Below are positions 30,853-40,624 of a stretch of DNA of 64,000 nt, piece after piece. Positions within the stretch are counted from its first letter, which is position 1; the number at the start of each line of letters is the position of its first letter. The translations under genes and the position numbers were made by a program. Under the pieces are notes generated by a model. It saw only the letters and a program-made list of their open reading frames with translations, did not search any database and had not been told where the DNA came from. Origin of the DNA: Francisella sp. LA112445 (GTDB lineage Bacteria; Pseudomonadota; Gammaproteobacteria; Francisellales; Francisellaceae); NCBI RefSeq assembly GCF_012224145.1, contig NZ_CP041030.1, positions 248,001 through 312,000 of the forward strand, read 5' to 3'.

Positions 30853-32031
30853 ATGAGTGTCGAAGTAAAAATAGCTAAAATTATGGCTAATAACGATGCT
30901 CTAGTCTGTAGCTCTCGAGATTTATTATTTATACTAGATAGATTTAACTTTAAGAAAAAATTTAAGATTATAACTATTGCTGGTACTAATGGTAAGGGTA
31001 CTACAGTAGCAATGCTAGAAGAGTTATTAACCACTAATAATAAATCAGTTTTAAGTCATACATCTCCTCATGTGTTTAAATTTAATGAGAGAATTTCCCT
31101 AAATAAAGAACCTATCTGTGATAGTGCTTTACTAGAATTGTTAGAACGACTAGAAGAGATAACATTTGATTACAAGTTATCATATTATCAGATAGCATTT
31201 TTATGTGCGTGTATGTACTCTCAGAAAGTTAAACTAGATTATTTAATTCTAGAGGTTGGTATTGGTGGGCGTCTTGATGCTGCTAATATTATGGATCCTG
31301 ATATAACAGCGATAACAAATATTGATTTTGATCATTGCGAGATTTTAGGAGATACTTTAGATAAAATAGGTCTTGAAAAGGCTGCAATATCAAGGAAAGA
31401 TATACCACTATTTTTAGGTTCAAAAATGCCAAACAGTGTCTATGAGTATGCTGAATCAGCTAAAGCAATAATATATGAAGATAACTATGAGTATAGTTCT
31501 AAAGAGTGTTTCACTCATAGTTATAATATCGCTATGGGTATAGCTCAATATCTTTTTAATAGAATGCAAATTAGCTATATTCCTAAGCTAGATGATATAA
31601 GAGCAAATGCAAGATTTAAGCTAATTAAAGATGATAGCGAGAATAAAAGTTATGTTATTGTTGATGTTGCTCATAATCCGGCTTCGGTAAATCATTTGTT
31701 TAAACTGTTAGAGGCTAAATTTGATTCTACAAAAATTAGATATGAGGCTATATTTGGCATTTTAGCAAGTAAAGATATTTCTGAGATTTTATCTATTGCT
31801 AAAAAATATGTATATAAGTGGGAAGTTGTTGATCTTAAATACTTAGATCCACGAGCTTTGGATATAGAAATAGTCAAACAAAAATTTGCACGGCAAGATA
31901 TTATTAAAGTTGACTATAATAAGGATTTAAGCAGTATTTACTTGGCAAAGAAAAATACCGTAACTGTAGTTTTTGGATCATTTGTTTTAGCTGGAGAGTT
32001 TATAAAAGAATATGAAAAGCAAAATAGTTAA
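30853..32031 (+). CDS. folC: Folylpolyglutamate synthase / dihydrofolate synthase
   Basis: Adds glutamate to dihydropteroate and to folates. The 392-residue Mur-ligase-like protein has the P-loop ITIAGTNGKGTTVAML near residue 40 and LEVGIGGRLDAANI. It starts 11 bases after accD and overlaps tsaE by 20 bases, so the three genes form one unit. Confidence 0.95.
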   Translation: MSVEVKIAKIMANNDALVCSSRDLLFILDRFNFKKKFKIITIAGTNGKGTTVAMLEELLTTNNKSVLSHTSPHVFKFNERISLNKEPICDSALLELLERLEEITFDYKLSYYQIAFLCACMYSQKVKLDYLILEVGIGGRLDAANIMDPDITAITNIDFDHCEILGDTLDKIGLEKAAISRKDIPLFLGSKMPNSVYEYAESAKAIIYEDNYEYSSKECFTHSYNIAMGIAQYLFNRMQISYIPKLDDIRANARFKLIKDDSENKSYVIVDVAHNPASVNHLFKLLEAKFDSTKIRYEAIFGILASKDISEILSIAKKYVYKWEVVDLKYLDPRALDIEIVKQKFARQDIIKVDYNKDLSSIYLAKKNTVTVVFGSFVLAGEFIKEYEKQNS

Positions 32032-32422
32032 TAATGAAGAGCAAATGTTTGAGCTAGCTAAAGAATATGCTAAAAAGTTAGTGCCTGGAACTATAGTGTT
32101 TTTACATGGTGATCTTGGAGCAGGTAAGACAACCTTTGTCAAAGGAGTTATAAAGTCCTTGGGATATCAGGGTAATGTTAAAAGTCCAACATATACTTTA
32201 GTAGAAGACTATCAGTTTGATGGCTTTAGTATTTATCATTTTGACTTATATAGATTAGCCGATCCAGAGGAGTTAGAGTGGATTGGTGTTAGAGATTATT
32301 TTAATGAAAATAGCATATGTTTTATCGAATGGCCTGAAAAAGCAAAGGGTTTTTTACCTGAAAAAGCCTCTAAAATCCTTATAAAATATATACCTGAGGG
32401 TAGGGTTGTAGAGTTTTGCTAG
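32012..32422 (+). CDS. tsaE: tRNA threonylcarbamoyladenosine biosynthesis ATPase TsaE
   Basis: ATPase partner of TsaB/TsaD in forming t6A37 on ANN-decoding tRNAs. The 136-residue protein has Walker A GDLGAGKTTFVKG and the family block SPTYTLVEDYQ, then IYHFDLYRL. It overlaps the end of folC, which indicates translational coupling. Confidence 0.95.
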   Translation: MKSKIVNNEEQMFELAKEYAKKLVPGTIVFLHGDLGAGKTTFVKGVIKSLGYQGNVKSPTYTLVEDYQFDGFSIYHFDLYRLADPEELEWIGVRDYFNENSICFIEWPEKAKGFLPEKASKILIKYIPEGRVVEFC

Positions 32423-32519
32423 ATAATCTGCGTAAAAAATGTGTTAAAAAAATAATATATTGATATTATATTATTTTATAGTTTATGCGAAAACTCTATT
32501 TCAGATTACGGGAGAAAAA

Positions 32520-33575
32520 ATGAAGGCCAAGTTGATAGTTGCTTTTTTATCTGTACTATTTTTTAGCTCATCTTATGCAACTTTAGAGCAGTGCTATAAA
32601 AATGGTGCCGATAAGGACTATGAAAAAGTTTTAAAATCATGCCAGCCTTATAATAAAACTGATGCTAGAGCTACAGGGTTATTAGCAGAAGCTTATATTC
32701 AGCTTGATGAAAATGATAAAGATGCTTTAAGTGATGCATTATGGGCGATAGATTTTTATAAGAAAAATGGTATTCCTGCACATGATAAGAAGTCATATTC
32801 TTACTTATTATATTTAGTTGGGGAGTTATATTATTTTGGTTCTAATGATATCAAGATTAACCAACAAAAAGGTCTTGAGTATATTATTGGGGCTGCTAAA
32901 TTAGGCTATGCAATTGCACAGAACCAGTTAGGTAACTTCTATGTAAGAGCTGGTAGTATTCCAGCGCCAAACTTTGCAAAAGCATATAAATGGTATAAGT
33001 TAGCTATTGCAAATGGAAGTTTAGAAGCTCGTAGTTCGTTCTTAATTAATAATGAGCAAAGCTTTATTGACAAGTATCCTTACTGTATATCTCAGGGTAA
33101 AACATTTATCGGAGATGCTTTCTTTGTTGGTGAAGGTGATTTACCTAAAAACGTTGATGAAGCTCTTAAGTGGTATAAGATGGCTTATAAGATAGACCAT
33201 ATTTCACCAGTTGAAGTAGGTTTAGCAAAAGCATATATAGTAAAAGGCGATAAGAAATCAGCGAAGAAATATGCACAAGAAGCAATTGAACAACCATATG
33301 CTCCAGCATTCGTTATAGCAGCAGAACTATCAGATAATAATGTTGATAAATATGCTTACTTAACCCAAGCTATATCATTATATAAGACACCGGCTCTTAA
33401 CTTCTGGAATCAGTTTAATGCATACTGTCGTCCTGATCTATCTGATAAAGGACTAAATGCTGCACAGGCTGAATTAGCTAAGATTAAACTATCCCAAGAA
33501 GAGTTAGCGCAAGCAAATAAGAAAATAAAAAGTTTCCAAAACAGCTGGCAGAAAGCTCCAACTGAGAACTCATAA
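32520..33575 (+). CDS. Exported Sel1-like repeat protein
   Basis: A 351-residue protein with signal peptide MKAKLIVAFLSVLFFSSSYA and at least two Sel1-type repeats (AAKLGYAIAQNQLGNFYV..., ALKWYKMAYKI). Sel1 proteins act as protein-binding scaffolds; the partner is unknown. The ATG at 32520 was chosen because it directly begins a good signal peptide and has GGGAG upstream; the open frame extends 20 codons further. Confidence 0.75.
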   Translation: MKAKLIVAFLSVLFFSSSYATLEQCYKNGADKDYEKVLKSCQPYNKTDARATGLLAEAYIQLDENDKDALSDALWAIDFYKKNGIPAHDKKSYSYLLYLVGELYYFGSNDIKINQQKGLEYIIGAAKLGYAIAQNQLGNFYVRAGSIPAPNFAKAYKWYKLAIANGSLEARSSFLINNEQSFIDKYPYCISQGKTFIGDAFFVGEGDLPKNVDEALKWYKMAYKIDHISPVEVGLAKAYIVKGDKKSAKKYAQEAIEQPYAPAFVIAAELSDNNVDKYAYLTQAISLYKTPALNFWNQFNAYCRPDLSDKGLNAAQAELAKIKLSQEELAQANKKIKSFQNSWQKAPTENS

Positions 33576-33598
33576 AGATATATAAGTCTTTTTATAGG

Positions 33599-35143
33599 AT
33601 GAAAAAATTTCTCTCTAATAGTTTGATTGTTTCTTTTTTTTTATTCTTATCAAAAATTCTAGGTTTTGTTAGAGATTTACTCTTAGCAAGCTTTTTTGGT
33701 AGTAGTGCTGGCCTACAAGCATTTCTTATAGCTTTTAGGTTGCCTGAATTTATCCGTAAGGTTACTTCATCTGGAGCGCTAACACAGATAGTCAATCCTT
33801 ATTTAAATAGAGAAATAAATGCAAGGGATAAAAGATTTATTGTCACTATATTATATTTCATAGCTGTAGTTATGCTAATAGTGACATTGTTTTTAATTGT
33901 ATTTAGTAACTTGTGGGTAGATATATATGCTCATGGCTTTGTTGATAAGGGTAATTCACATCAGCTTGTCAGAGATATGTTTGTTATTATGATACCTTAT
34001 ATACTTTTTAATAGTATGATGGGGCTTATATCTGCGGTATTAAACAGTTATAGTAGGTACTTTGTATCATCTCTTTTGCCTATAGTTTTAAATATAGTGA
34101 TGATAATTGGGATCATAGTATCTCCAGTTTTGAGTATTTCTATTTGTAGTGTTGCATATAGTGTTCTATTAGCTGGTATAGTTCAGGTATTTATAGGCTT
34201 TTATGCACTATATAAGCTAGTTGGAAGCCTAAAATTTAGTAGAGATATTTTCTTATTAAAAGATATCAGATCAAGAATTTTTCTAAAAAAAATGCCAAGT
34301 GCTTTCTTTGGTACAGCAATATTGCAAATAAATGGTTTAATCGAAACCTTTTTTGCTTCTTTTTTAATATCAGGAAGTTTAGCTTGGTTATATTATGCAG
34401 ATAGGGTAAACCAGTTTCTTTACGGGGTGTTTGGTACTGCAATAGCTGTAGTAATGATTCCATATTTGACAAAATATAAAACAGATAATGATAGGTTTAT
34501 ACAAGCCTTTATCTGGATTGTGAAGCTAACATTACTAATAGCAATCCCTGCTGTTGTCGGCTTGTATATATTGGCTAAGCCTATTGTCATTACATTATTT
34601 TATTATGGGCATTTTAACTTTAGAGATGTTGATTTTACTTATTTAGCAATGTTGGGATATTTGCTCTCATTATTTTGTTTTGTAATCGTTCGAGTTGTGG
34701 TATCTGCTTTATATACTCAAAATAGGACTTCGATAGTTTTTTATATAAGCCTTGGGTGTTTAATTCTTAGTATTGTATTAGATTTAGTTGTTGTATATTT
34801 ATTTGCTAATGATAAATATGCTTTTATGTATCTAGCATTTGTTAGTTCATGTGTGGCTTTTATTAATTTACTTATTCAACTTATAGTATTAGCTGACTTT
34901 AATTTTAAAAAGTTTTTGATGATTTGCTTGCCGATTAGTATCTTAGTAAGAATATTTATAGCAACTATACTTATGGTTTTTGTGTTGAAGCTATTTAATC
35001 TAAGTGATAGCTATTGGATTGATCTTTCAATGTTTGAGAGACTAAAAAATATTTGCTTGATTATATCAGTCGGTTTTGTGATATATATAAGTGTGATAGC
35101 TATTTTAGGAACATTTAGGTCATTAAAAGTAACAGTTTCCTAA
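33599..35143 (+). CDS. murJ: Lipid II flippase MurJ
   Basis: Moves lipid II across the inner membrane for peptidoglycan synthesis. The 514-residue protein has about fourteen membrane segments of the MOP superfamily; the N-terminus SKILGFVRDLLLASFFGSSA and the motif APSGALTQ-like region SSGALTQIVNPYL are typical. Confidence 0.95.
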   Translation: MKKFLSNSLIVSFFLFLSKILGFVRDLLLASFFGSSAGLQAFLIAFRLPEFIRKVTSSGALTQIVNPYLNREINARDKRFIVTILYFIAVVMLIVTLFLIVFSNLWVDIYAHGFVDKGNSHQLVRDMFVIMIPYILFNSMMGLISAVLNSYSRYFVSSLLPIVLNIVMIIGIIVSPVLSISICSVAYSVLLAGIVQVFIGFYALYKLVGSLKFSRDIFLLKDIRSRIFLKKMPSAFFGTAILQINGLIETFFASFLISGSLAWLYYADRVNQFLYGVFGTAIAVVMIPYLTKYKTDNDRFIQAFIWIVKLTLLIAIPAVVGLYILAKPIVITLFYYGHFNFRDVDFTYLAMLGYLLSLFCFVIVRVVVSALYTQNRTSIVFYISLGCLILSIVLDLVVVYLFANDKYAFMYLAFVSSCVAFINLLIQLIVLADFNFKKFLMICLPISILVRIFIATILMVFVLKLFNLSDSYWIDLSMFERLKNICLIISVGFVIYISVIAILGTFRSLKVTVS

Positions 35144-35198
35144 AAATTATTAGCTTATTAGTTTATACTTGTATCTAGATAATTATTTAGGATTAGTA

Positions 35199-36707
35199 AT
35201 GCACGATTTTAAAAAAGTTAATAACCTTCGTGGTATAGAGAGAGAAACTTTACGTATTAAACTTGATGGAGGATTGGCTCATTCACATCATCCTTATAAA
35301 CTTGGTCATAAGCTAACTAATGATAGTATAACAGTTGATTTTTCTGAGAATTTACTCGAGTTGATTACATCTCCTCATTCTAGTATTGATAATGTTTTTT
35401 CTGAGTTAGAATCTTTAGGAGCATTTACTTTACAGAATATGTCTGATGATGAAATAACTCTAAATACAAGTATGCCTTTATCTGCAAGTGAGAATGAAAT
35501 TCAAGAAGCTGATTTTGGTAAATCTAATTCAGGAAGAATGAAGCAAACTTATCGAAGAGGCTTGTCGGCTAGATATGGTAAAGTTATGCAAATCATTGCA
35601 GGAATTCATTATAACTTTTCATTTGATAAAAAGTTGATTCAAGCTAAAGCCAACCAAAATCAGATTTCTTTCTCAGATGTGTATTTTGATATTATAAATA
35701 ATTATTTTGAATTTATGTGGTTGTTGCCGTATTTATTTGGAGCTAGTCCAATATGTGCAAAAACCTCTGTGAAGAATAAGCCAGACTATTTAGAAGACTT
35801 AGATGAAGAGTTCTATGTCGGTAAATATGCAACAAGCCTTAGAATGAGTGATCTTGGATATACAAGTCCAGCACAAAAAGATTTAGCAATATCTTATAAT
35901 GATGTTAACTCTTATGTAAGAGATCTTATACAAGCTACTGATGAGGTGTTTGAAGAATATAAAGCCATAGGGTTATATAGTTCTGAGGGAGAAAGAATTC
36001 AGCTGAATGAAAGTATTTTGCAAATAGAAAATGAGTACTATAGTGCGATTAGACCAAAACAAGCTACACAAAGATGTCAAAGACCTGCTTGTGCTTTATC
36101 TATGGGAGGAGTTGAGTATATAGAGGTTAGAGTTTTAGATGTTGATCCTTTTGCAACAAATGGTATAAGTAAAAATACAGCTCTTTTTGTAGAAGCAATG
36201 CTCATGACTTGTTTTGAAGAAAAAAGCAGACGTTATGATAAAAATGCTATAAAACGAGCTAAACAAAACCTAACAGCTGTTGCAATAGAAGGGCGTAATC
36301 CAGAGCTTAAACTTTGTAAAGTTAGTAGTAATAACGATAATATTTTATTAAAAGACTATGCTTTAGAGCTGTTTGAAAAAATTGAAAATACAGCTAAAAA
36401 AATGCCTCAAGAGTATTTAGATGTTGTTAAGCTTGAAAAACAAAAAGTATTAGATGTATCTAAAACACCATCAGCTAGAATAGTTAATATTGCAAAGCAA
36501 GAAGGGTATAAAAATTTCGCTTTACAAGTTTCTAAAAGTGTATCTAAAAATCTTAGAAACACTAAAATTTCTGAAGAGGTGGAATCTAAATTAAAAGAGC
36601 AAGTAACTAAATCTGTTATCGCTGAAAGAGATCTTTTAGATAGTGATAGTATCTCTTTAGATGAGTATATTAATAGGTATTATGAATCATCAAAAGATTG
36701 CTGTTAG
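35199..36707 (+). CDS. gshA: Glutamate-cysteine ligase
   Basis: First step of glutathione synthesis. The 502-residue protein is of the gamma-proteobacterial type: RGIERETLRIKLDGGLAHS, DFSENLLELITSPH and QIIAGIHYNFSF are conserved. The ATG at 35199 places the conserved start correctly; the frame opens ten codons upstream with a TTG. In intracellular Francisella, glutathione metabolism affects growth, but nothing here tests that. Confidence 0.95.
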   Translation: MHDFKKVNNLRGIERETLRIKLDGGLAHSHHPYKLGHKLTNDSITVDFSENLLELITSPHSSIDNVFSELESLGAFTLQNMSDDEITLNTSMPLSASENEIQEADFGKSNSGRMKQTYRRGLSARYGKVMQIIAGIHYNFSFDKKLIQAKANQNQISFSDVYFDIINNYFEFMWLLPYLFGASPICAKTSVKNKPDYLEDLDEEFYVGKYATSLRMSDLGYTSPAQKDLAISYNDVNSYVRDLIQATDEVFEEYKAIGLYSSEGERIQLNESILQIENEYYSAIRPKQATQRCQRPACALSMGGVEYIEVRVLDVDPFATNGISKNTALFVEAMLMTCFEEKSRRYDKNAIKRAKQNLTAVAIEGRNPELKLCKVSSNNDNILLKDYALELFEKIENTAKKMPQEYLDVVKLEKQKVLDVSKTPSARIVNIAKQEGYKNFALQVSKSVSKNLRNTKISEEVESKLKEQVTKSVIAERDLLDSDSISLDEYINRYYESSKDCC

Positions 36708-36712
36708 TTAAG

Positions 36713-37540
36713 ATGTGTGAGAAAGATATAAAGTCTTTGTTTATTCGTAAGTTTCACTGTATGGGTGATGAATATTTTGAAAAATATAAAGAAGTTAGAT
36801 GTTATTTAGATCCAAACTTTATAAAACATCTTGAACAAGAAAGTGAAGTAGAATCAAGAAGATGGGAGTTGTTATTAGTATATAAGCTTATTAAACAAGG
36901 ATTTAATGTTATCAAATCTGTAAACAGTAAAGGGCCAGATTTTCACCTTAAAGTTAATGATAAAAACTTGTGGATTGAAGCAGTATCTCCAAATAAAGGT
37001 AATGGAGTTGATAAAGTTCCGGATATTAGTCAAGAGTTTAAAAGTTGTGAGGATCTTAAGTGTAAAAAAATTAAGAGTCACTGGTATCAGCCAAATAAAA
37101 TGCAACTTAGATTAACAAGTGTTCTTAATGATAAATTACTGAAAATACAAGGATATATTAATGAGTGTATCGTAAATGAAAATGATATGGTAATAATAGC
37201 AATTAATACATTCTGTTTAGATAATCCAACATCTCATGATGAGATTCCTGAAATTATTAAAGTTTTAAAAGGCTTGGGCGAGGAGTATTTTATTATTGAT
37301 AGCGCTTCTAATAAAGTCATAGATCAAGGTATAGAATCAGAAAGTCAGATATTAAAATCAAATGGAGCGATTGTTAGTAAAGGGATTTTTAATGGTGATA
37401 AAAAATATAATTGTATTAGTGCAGTGCTATATTCTGAGACTCCTATAAGTTCTGATTATTTACTTATAAAGAATCCTTTTGCAAAAACTCCCATACTAAG
37501 TTCATTTTTTGATGTTTGGAAGAGTTTAAGAATTTTTTAA
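36713..37540 (+). CDS. Unknown protein with possible nuclease-like motif
   Basis: A 275-residue cytosolic protein that I do not recognise. It starts five bases after gshA, so the two may be cotranscribed. The segment SKGPDFHLKVNDKNLWIEAV resembles the PD-(D/E)xK active-site spacing (Pro-Asp, then a beta strand, then Glu), but no lysine follows the Glu. This could be a degenerate or divergent nuclease fold, or chance. The ATG at 36713 avoids overlap with gshA. Confidence 0.5.
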   Translation: MCEKDIKSLFIRKFHCMGDEYFEKYKEVRCYLDPNFIKHLEQESEVESRRWELLLVYKLIKQGFNVIKSVNSKGPDFHLKVNDKNLWIEAVSPNKGNGVDKVPDISQEFKSCEDLKCKKIKSHWYQPNKMQLRLTSVLNDKLLKIQGYINECIVNENDMVIIAINTFCLDNPTSHDEIPEIIKVLKGLGEEYFIIDSASNKVIDQGIESESQILKSNGAIVSKGIFNGDKKYNCISAVLYSETPISSDYLLIKNPFAKTPILSSFFDVWKSLRIF

Positions 37541-37561
37541 GATATTTTTCTAAAGCATAAA

Positions 37562-37584
37562 AAAACCAGCACTAGGCTGGTTTT
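37562..37584. terminator. Bidirectional intrinsic terminator
   Basis: A perfect 9-bp stem AAAACCAGC/GCTGGTTTT with loop ACTAG. On the minus strand it is followed by a run of seven Ts, which suits rpmE; on the plus strand the T-tract is shorter. It lies between two convergent genes. Confidence 0.85.
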
Positions 37585-37612
37585 AATATTTTTGAATCTA
37601 TAAAAAGTAAAA

Positions 37613-37828
37613 TTATACTTTCTTGATTCCACCAAATCTCTTCTTGAACTTGTCAACACGGCCAGCAGTATCAACGATTCTTTGCTTACCAGTATAGAAT
37701 GGGTGGCATTGTGAACAAATATCAATGTTCATAGCGTCTTTACCAGAAGTTGATTTTGTAACAAAAGAGTTACCACAACTACAAGTTACTGTTACTTCAG
37801 TATATTTTGGATGAATTTCTTGTCTCAT
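37613..37828 (-). CDS. rpmE: 50S ribosomal protein L31
   Basis: A 71-residue zinc-binding L31: [20 protein letters not shown] at the N-terminus, then [12 protein letters not shown]. The Cys residues mark the metal-binding form. The start is at MRQE, with AAGGAA upstream, rather than the longer open frame. It ends at a strong terminator. Confidence 0.96.
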   Translation of the reverse strand: MRQEIHPKYTEVTVTCSCGNSFVTKSTSGKDAMNIDICSQCHPFYTGKQRIVDTAGRVDKFKKRFGGIKKV

Positions 37829-37948
37829 TTTATTAATTTCCTTATTTTTATAATCTGACATCGCCACTTAGACTATTTCATCTAAGCACCATATCCTGTA
37901 GATAGAATAGCTTGAACATTTTAGCTTAAGTTATTCACAGTATCAAGC

Positions 37949-38677
37949 TTAATTAGAAGAAATATATTTTTCTCTTCTTACACTCTTAGGACCAAAACCT
38001 GCATTTGTTAGCATTTCATATGACTGGTCAATCATGTTTGGATTACCACAAACATAAACAACATCTGTTTCAGGGTTTAGTCCAATCTTTTCAAACTGAT
38101 TTTGTACATAGCCTGAAATTTCATAATCTTTAAGATCTTGAGTTTCTCTACTTAAACAAAGTCTGAAGTGAATATTATCATGTTTTTTAGCAAACTCTAT
38201 GAAGTCTTCTTGATAAAGAGCATCTTTACGATATTGGCAGCCCAGTAGAATGTGTATTTCAACGTTATCAGCTCTTTCTAAAAGCTCAGGGAACATCGCT
38301 CTATATGGAACTATGCCTGTACCAGTACCTACTAGGATAAGTTTTTTGATTTCTTCATCTTTTAGGACTAATCTGCCAGCAGGTCCCATTGCGTTTGCTT
38401 TGCCACCAACTTCCATATTAAAGAATGTCTCAGATGCAATACCGCCTTTTACATAAGTGATACCAATTTCTAAAAGCATATTATCAGAAGGAAGAGAGCC
38501 TAGGCTATAGCTTCTACGTTTTAAATTTCCTTCTTCATCTGTAAGTAAGAAAGTAATAAATTGTCCTGCGATAAAGTTAAGTGGTTGACCATCTGTCCTT
38601 TTGAAAACAAAGTGTCTAACATTATCTGTAATATCTTTAAATGAAACTAATTCTAGTTCAAATTTTTCTAATGCCAT
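37949..38677 (-). CDS. fpr: Ferredoxin/flavodoxin-NADP+ reductase
   Basis: FAD enzyme passing electrons between NADPH and ferredoxin or flavodoxin. The 242-residue protein has the FAD motif RRSYSLGS, a GGIAS phosphate-binding turn, and the NADP-binding GTGTGIVPYRAM. It stands alone, 120 bases upstream of rpmE. Confidence 0.9.
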   Translation of the reverse strand: MALEKFELELVSFKDITDNVRHFVFKRTDGQPLNFIAGQFITFLLTDEEGNLKRRSYSLGSLPSDNMLLEIGITYVKGGIASETFFNMEVGGKANAMGPAGRLVLKDEEIKKLILVGTGTGIVPYRAMFPELLERADNVEIHILLGCQYRKDALYQEDFIEFAKKHDNIHFRLCLSRETQDLKDYEISGYVQNQFEKIGLNPETDVVYVCGNPNMIDQSYEMLTNAGFGPKSVRREKYISSN

Positions 38678-38759
38678 TTTATTTAAAACTATTATGTATA
38701 TTTGTAACAGCTGTAATTGTATAATAATTTTACCTATATGATAAGTTTGTATTTGTAAT

Positions 38760-39167
38760 ATGCTGAAGATATTTAGAGTTTTGGGTATTTTATTCGTGTT
38801 TATACCTTCTTTAGCATTAGCAGAGATGACTCAGTCAGAAGTTGATAACTTGTATGTAAAACCTATAGTCTTAGATCAAAAACATTATACATTTAATGTT
38901 GAACTTCCCGTAGATTCAATAGATGGATATAGATGGTTTCTTGTGCCACCAGATTATGATTATGTCGATGATGTTGGTTATACACATGAGAGTGTTGATA
39001 TTCAAAATTCAAAATGGGGTAGTATGGATAACTTTAAATTAAAGCTTACTAAGAAATTTAGGAAGGTACCTTATAAGATAGTGTTGCATTTTGAGTGTTT
39101 TCGACCATTTGAGAGTAATCCAAAAATTTTGAAAAAAGATATAGTTATATTGTCATTATTGAATTAG
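38760..39167 (+). CDS. Exported protein resembling chagasin-type (I42) protease inhibitors
   Basis: A 135-residue protein with signal peptide MLKIFRVLGILFVFIPSLALA. The mature part has DGYRW, then a WGSMDNFKLKL strand and FECFRPFE near the C-terminus. These correspond in order to the NPTTGYxW, GxGG and RPW loops of the chagasin family, which block papain-like cysteine proteases, but the loops are not exact. Inhibitor function is inferred from this pattern only. Confidence 0.45.
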   Translation: MLKIFRVLGILFVFIPSLALAEMTQSEVDNLYVKPIVLDQKHYTFNVELPVDSIDGYRWFLVPPDYDYVDDVGYTHESVDIQNSKWGSMDNFKLKLTKKFRKVPYKIVLHFECFRPFESNPKILKKDIVILSLLN

Positions 39168-39176
39168 GAGAGATTA

Positions 39177-39626
39177 ATGAAAAAAATATGTTTGTTAATA
39201 GTTGGACTATTTAGTGTGTTGAGTGTGTATGCAACAGGTGATTGTAGTGATAAAAGCTTTGATGCAGTAAAAAATGAAGCTGTGCAAATGGAGAAAGCTT
39301 GGGATACTGCAAATGCTAATAAGCTGGTTTTATTCTATGATGATGACTTTATATATATGAGTGGTGGTAAACCATATACAAGTAAAGCGAAAGTTCTAAA
39401 ACATTATATTGATGGTTTTGCTACAGATAGTTCTGGTAAGCAAGATTTTGGTAAACTAAAGCTTAATTATCAATACTGTAGAAATATTGATGAGAGCCAT
39501 CAATTAGTAATATTAAAATTTATATGGACTAGTCCTGCTGGTAAAGTAGCAACAGGGCATGATCTGCTTGTTTGGCAAAAAAATAAAAATGGTGATTATA
39601 AAATAATCGTTGATTTTCCTCAGTAG
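39177..39626 (+). CDS. Exported NTF2-like (DUF4440/SnoaL-type) protein
   Basis: A 149-residue protein with signal peptide MKKICLLIVGLFSVLSVYA. The pattern VQMEKAWDTANANKLVLFYD, then SGGKPYTSKAKVLKHY matches the NTF2-like fold used by many small enzymes and ligand-binding proteins. It lies nine bases after the chagasin-like gene and 25 before the SPFH gene, so the three probably form one unit. Ligand unknown. Confidence 0.65.
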   Translation: MKKICLLIVGLFSVLSVYATGDCSDKSFDAVKNEAVQMEKAWDTANANKLVLFYDDDFIYMSGGKPYTSKAKVLKHYIDGFATDSSGKQDFGKLKLNYQYCRNIDESHQLVILKFIWTSPAGKVATGHDLLVWQKNKNGDYKIIVDFPQ

Positions 39627-39651
39627 AGTAGTAAATAAAAGGAGATAAGAA

Positions 39652-40548
39652 ATGTTTATGGTTTGGTTAGTGCCTATAATTGTTATATTGATTATTTTAC
39701 TAGGTTTATCAATAAGCCTTGTAGAGACACAATCTGTAAATATTATAGAGAGGTTTGGGAAGTTTGTAAGAATTCAAAGAGCAGGACTTAATTTTAGAAT
39801 CCCTGTTATTGAGAGAATAGCTGGTAGAGTAAGCTTAAGAGTCCAACAGCTAGATATAATAGCTGAAACAAAAACCCGAGATAATGTTTTTGTGCATATT
39901 AAAGTTTCGGTACAGTTTCTAGTTGAAGAGACAAGAGCTGTTGATGCATTTTACAAACTTACTAATGCTAGAGCTCAGATGGAGTCATATGTGTTTGATG
40001 TGATTAGATCATCGTTGCCTCGTATGAGTTTAGATGAGTCATTTGAGAATAAGGATGCGATAGCTTTAGACATCAAAAAAGAGCTTTCTGAAGAAATGAG
40101 TACTTATGGCTATACAATCATTAAATCATTAGTTGTTGATATTAATCCAGAAGAAAACGTAAAACGCTCTATGAATGAGATAAACGCTGCTCAAAGACAG
40201 CTTGAGGCGACAAAGGCAAAAGCTGAGGCTGAGAAACTTATAAAAATAAAAGAGGCGGAAGGTCAAAAAGAATCAATGAAACTTCTTGGTGAAGGTATTG
40301 CTGAGCAACGTAAAGCAATAGCTAGAGGATTGCGTGTTTCTATAGAAGATGTTAAAGAAGGTACTGGAGGTAATATATCTTCAGAGTATATATCATCTCT
40401 TGTAATGATGTATCAATATTTAGATACTTTAGAGAATATGACTAAATCTGGTAAATCAAATGTTATATTCACGCCAAACTCACCAAAAGGATTTAATAAC
40501 TTAACTTCTGAAATGATAAGTGCATTATCCGCTGCTAAAGATATGTAG
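39652..40548 (+). CDS. SPFH/band-7 membrane protein (stomatin/QmcA type)
   Basis: A 298-residue protein with one N-terminal membrane helix (about 3-24), an SPFH domain (VETQSVNIIERFGKFVRIQR onward) and a coiled coil rich in Ala/Lys/Glu (about 180-215). Such proteins form large inner-membrane cages or microdomains. The usual NfeD partner is not adjacent. Confidence 0.85.
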   Translation: MFMVWLVPIIVILIILLGLSISLVETQSVNIIERFGKFVRIQRAGLNFRIPVIERIAGRVSLRVQQLDIIAETKTRDNVFVHIKVSVQFLVEETRAVDAFYKLTNARAQMESYVFDVIRSSLPRMSLDESFENKDAIALDIKKELSEEMSTYGYTIIKSLVVDINPEENVKRSMNEINAAQRQLEATKAKAEAEKLIKIKEAEGQKESMKLLGEGIAEQRKAIARGLRVSIEDVKEGTGGNISSEYISSLVMMYQYLDTLENMTKSGKSNVIFTPNSPKGFNNLTSEMISALSAAKDM

Positions 40549-40624
40549 AGAATTTGAATAAGTATATATTTTTTCTAATTGTGATATTATATGCTAACGA
40601 ATTAGGGTGTCTCTTTATTTATAA

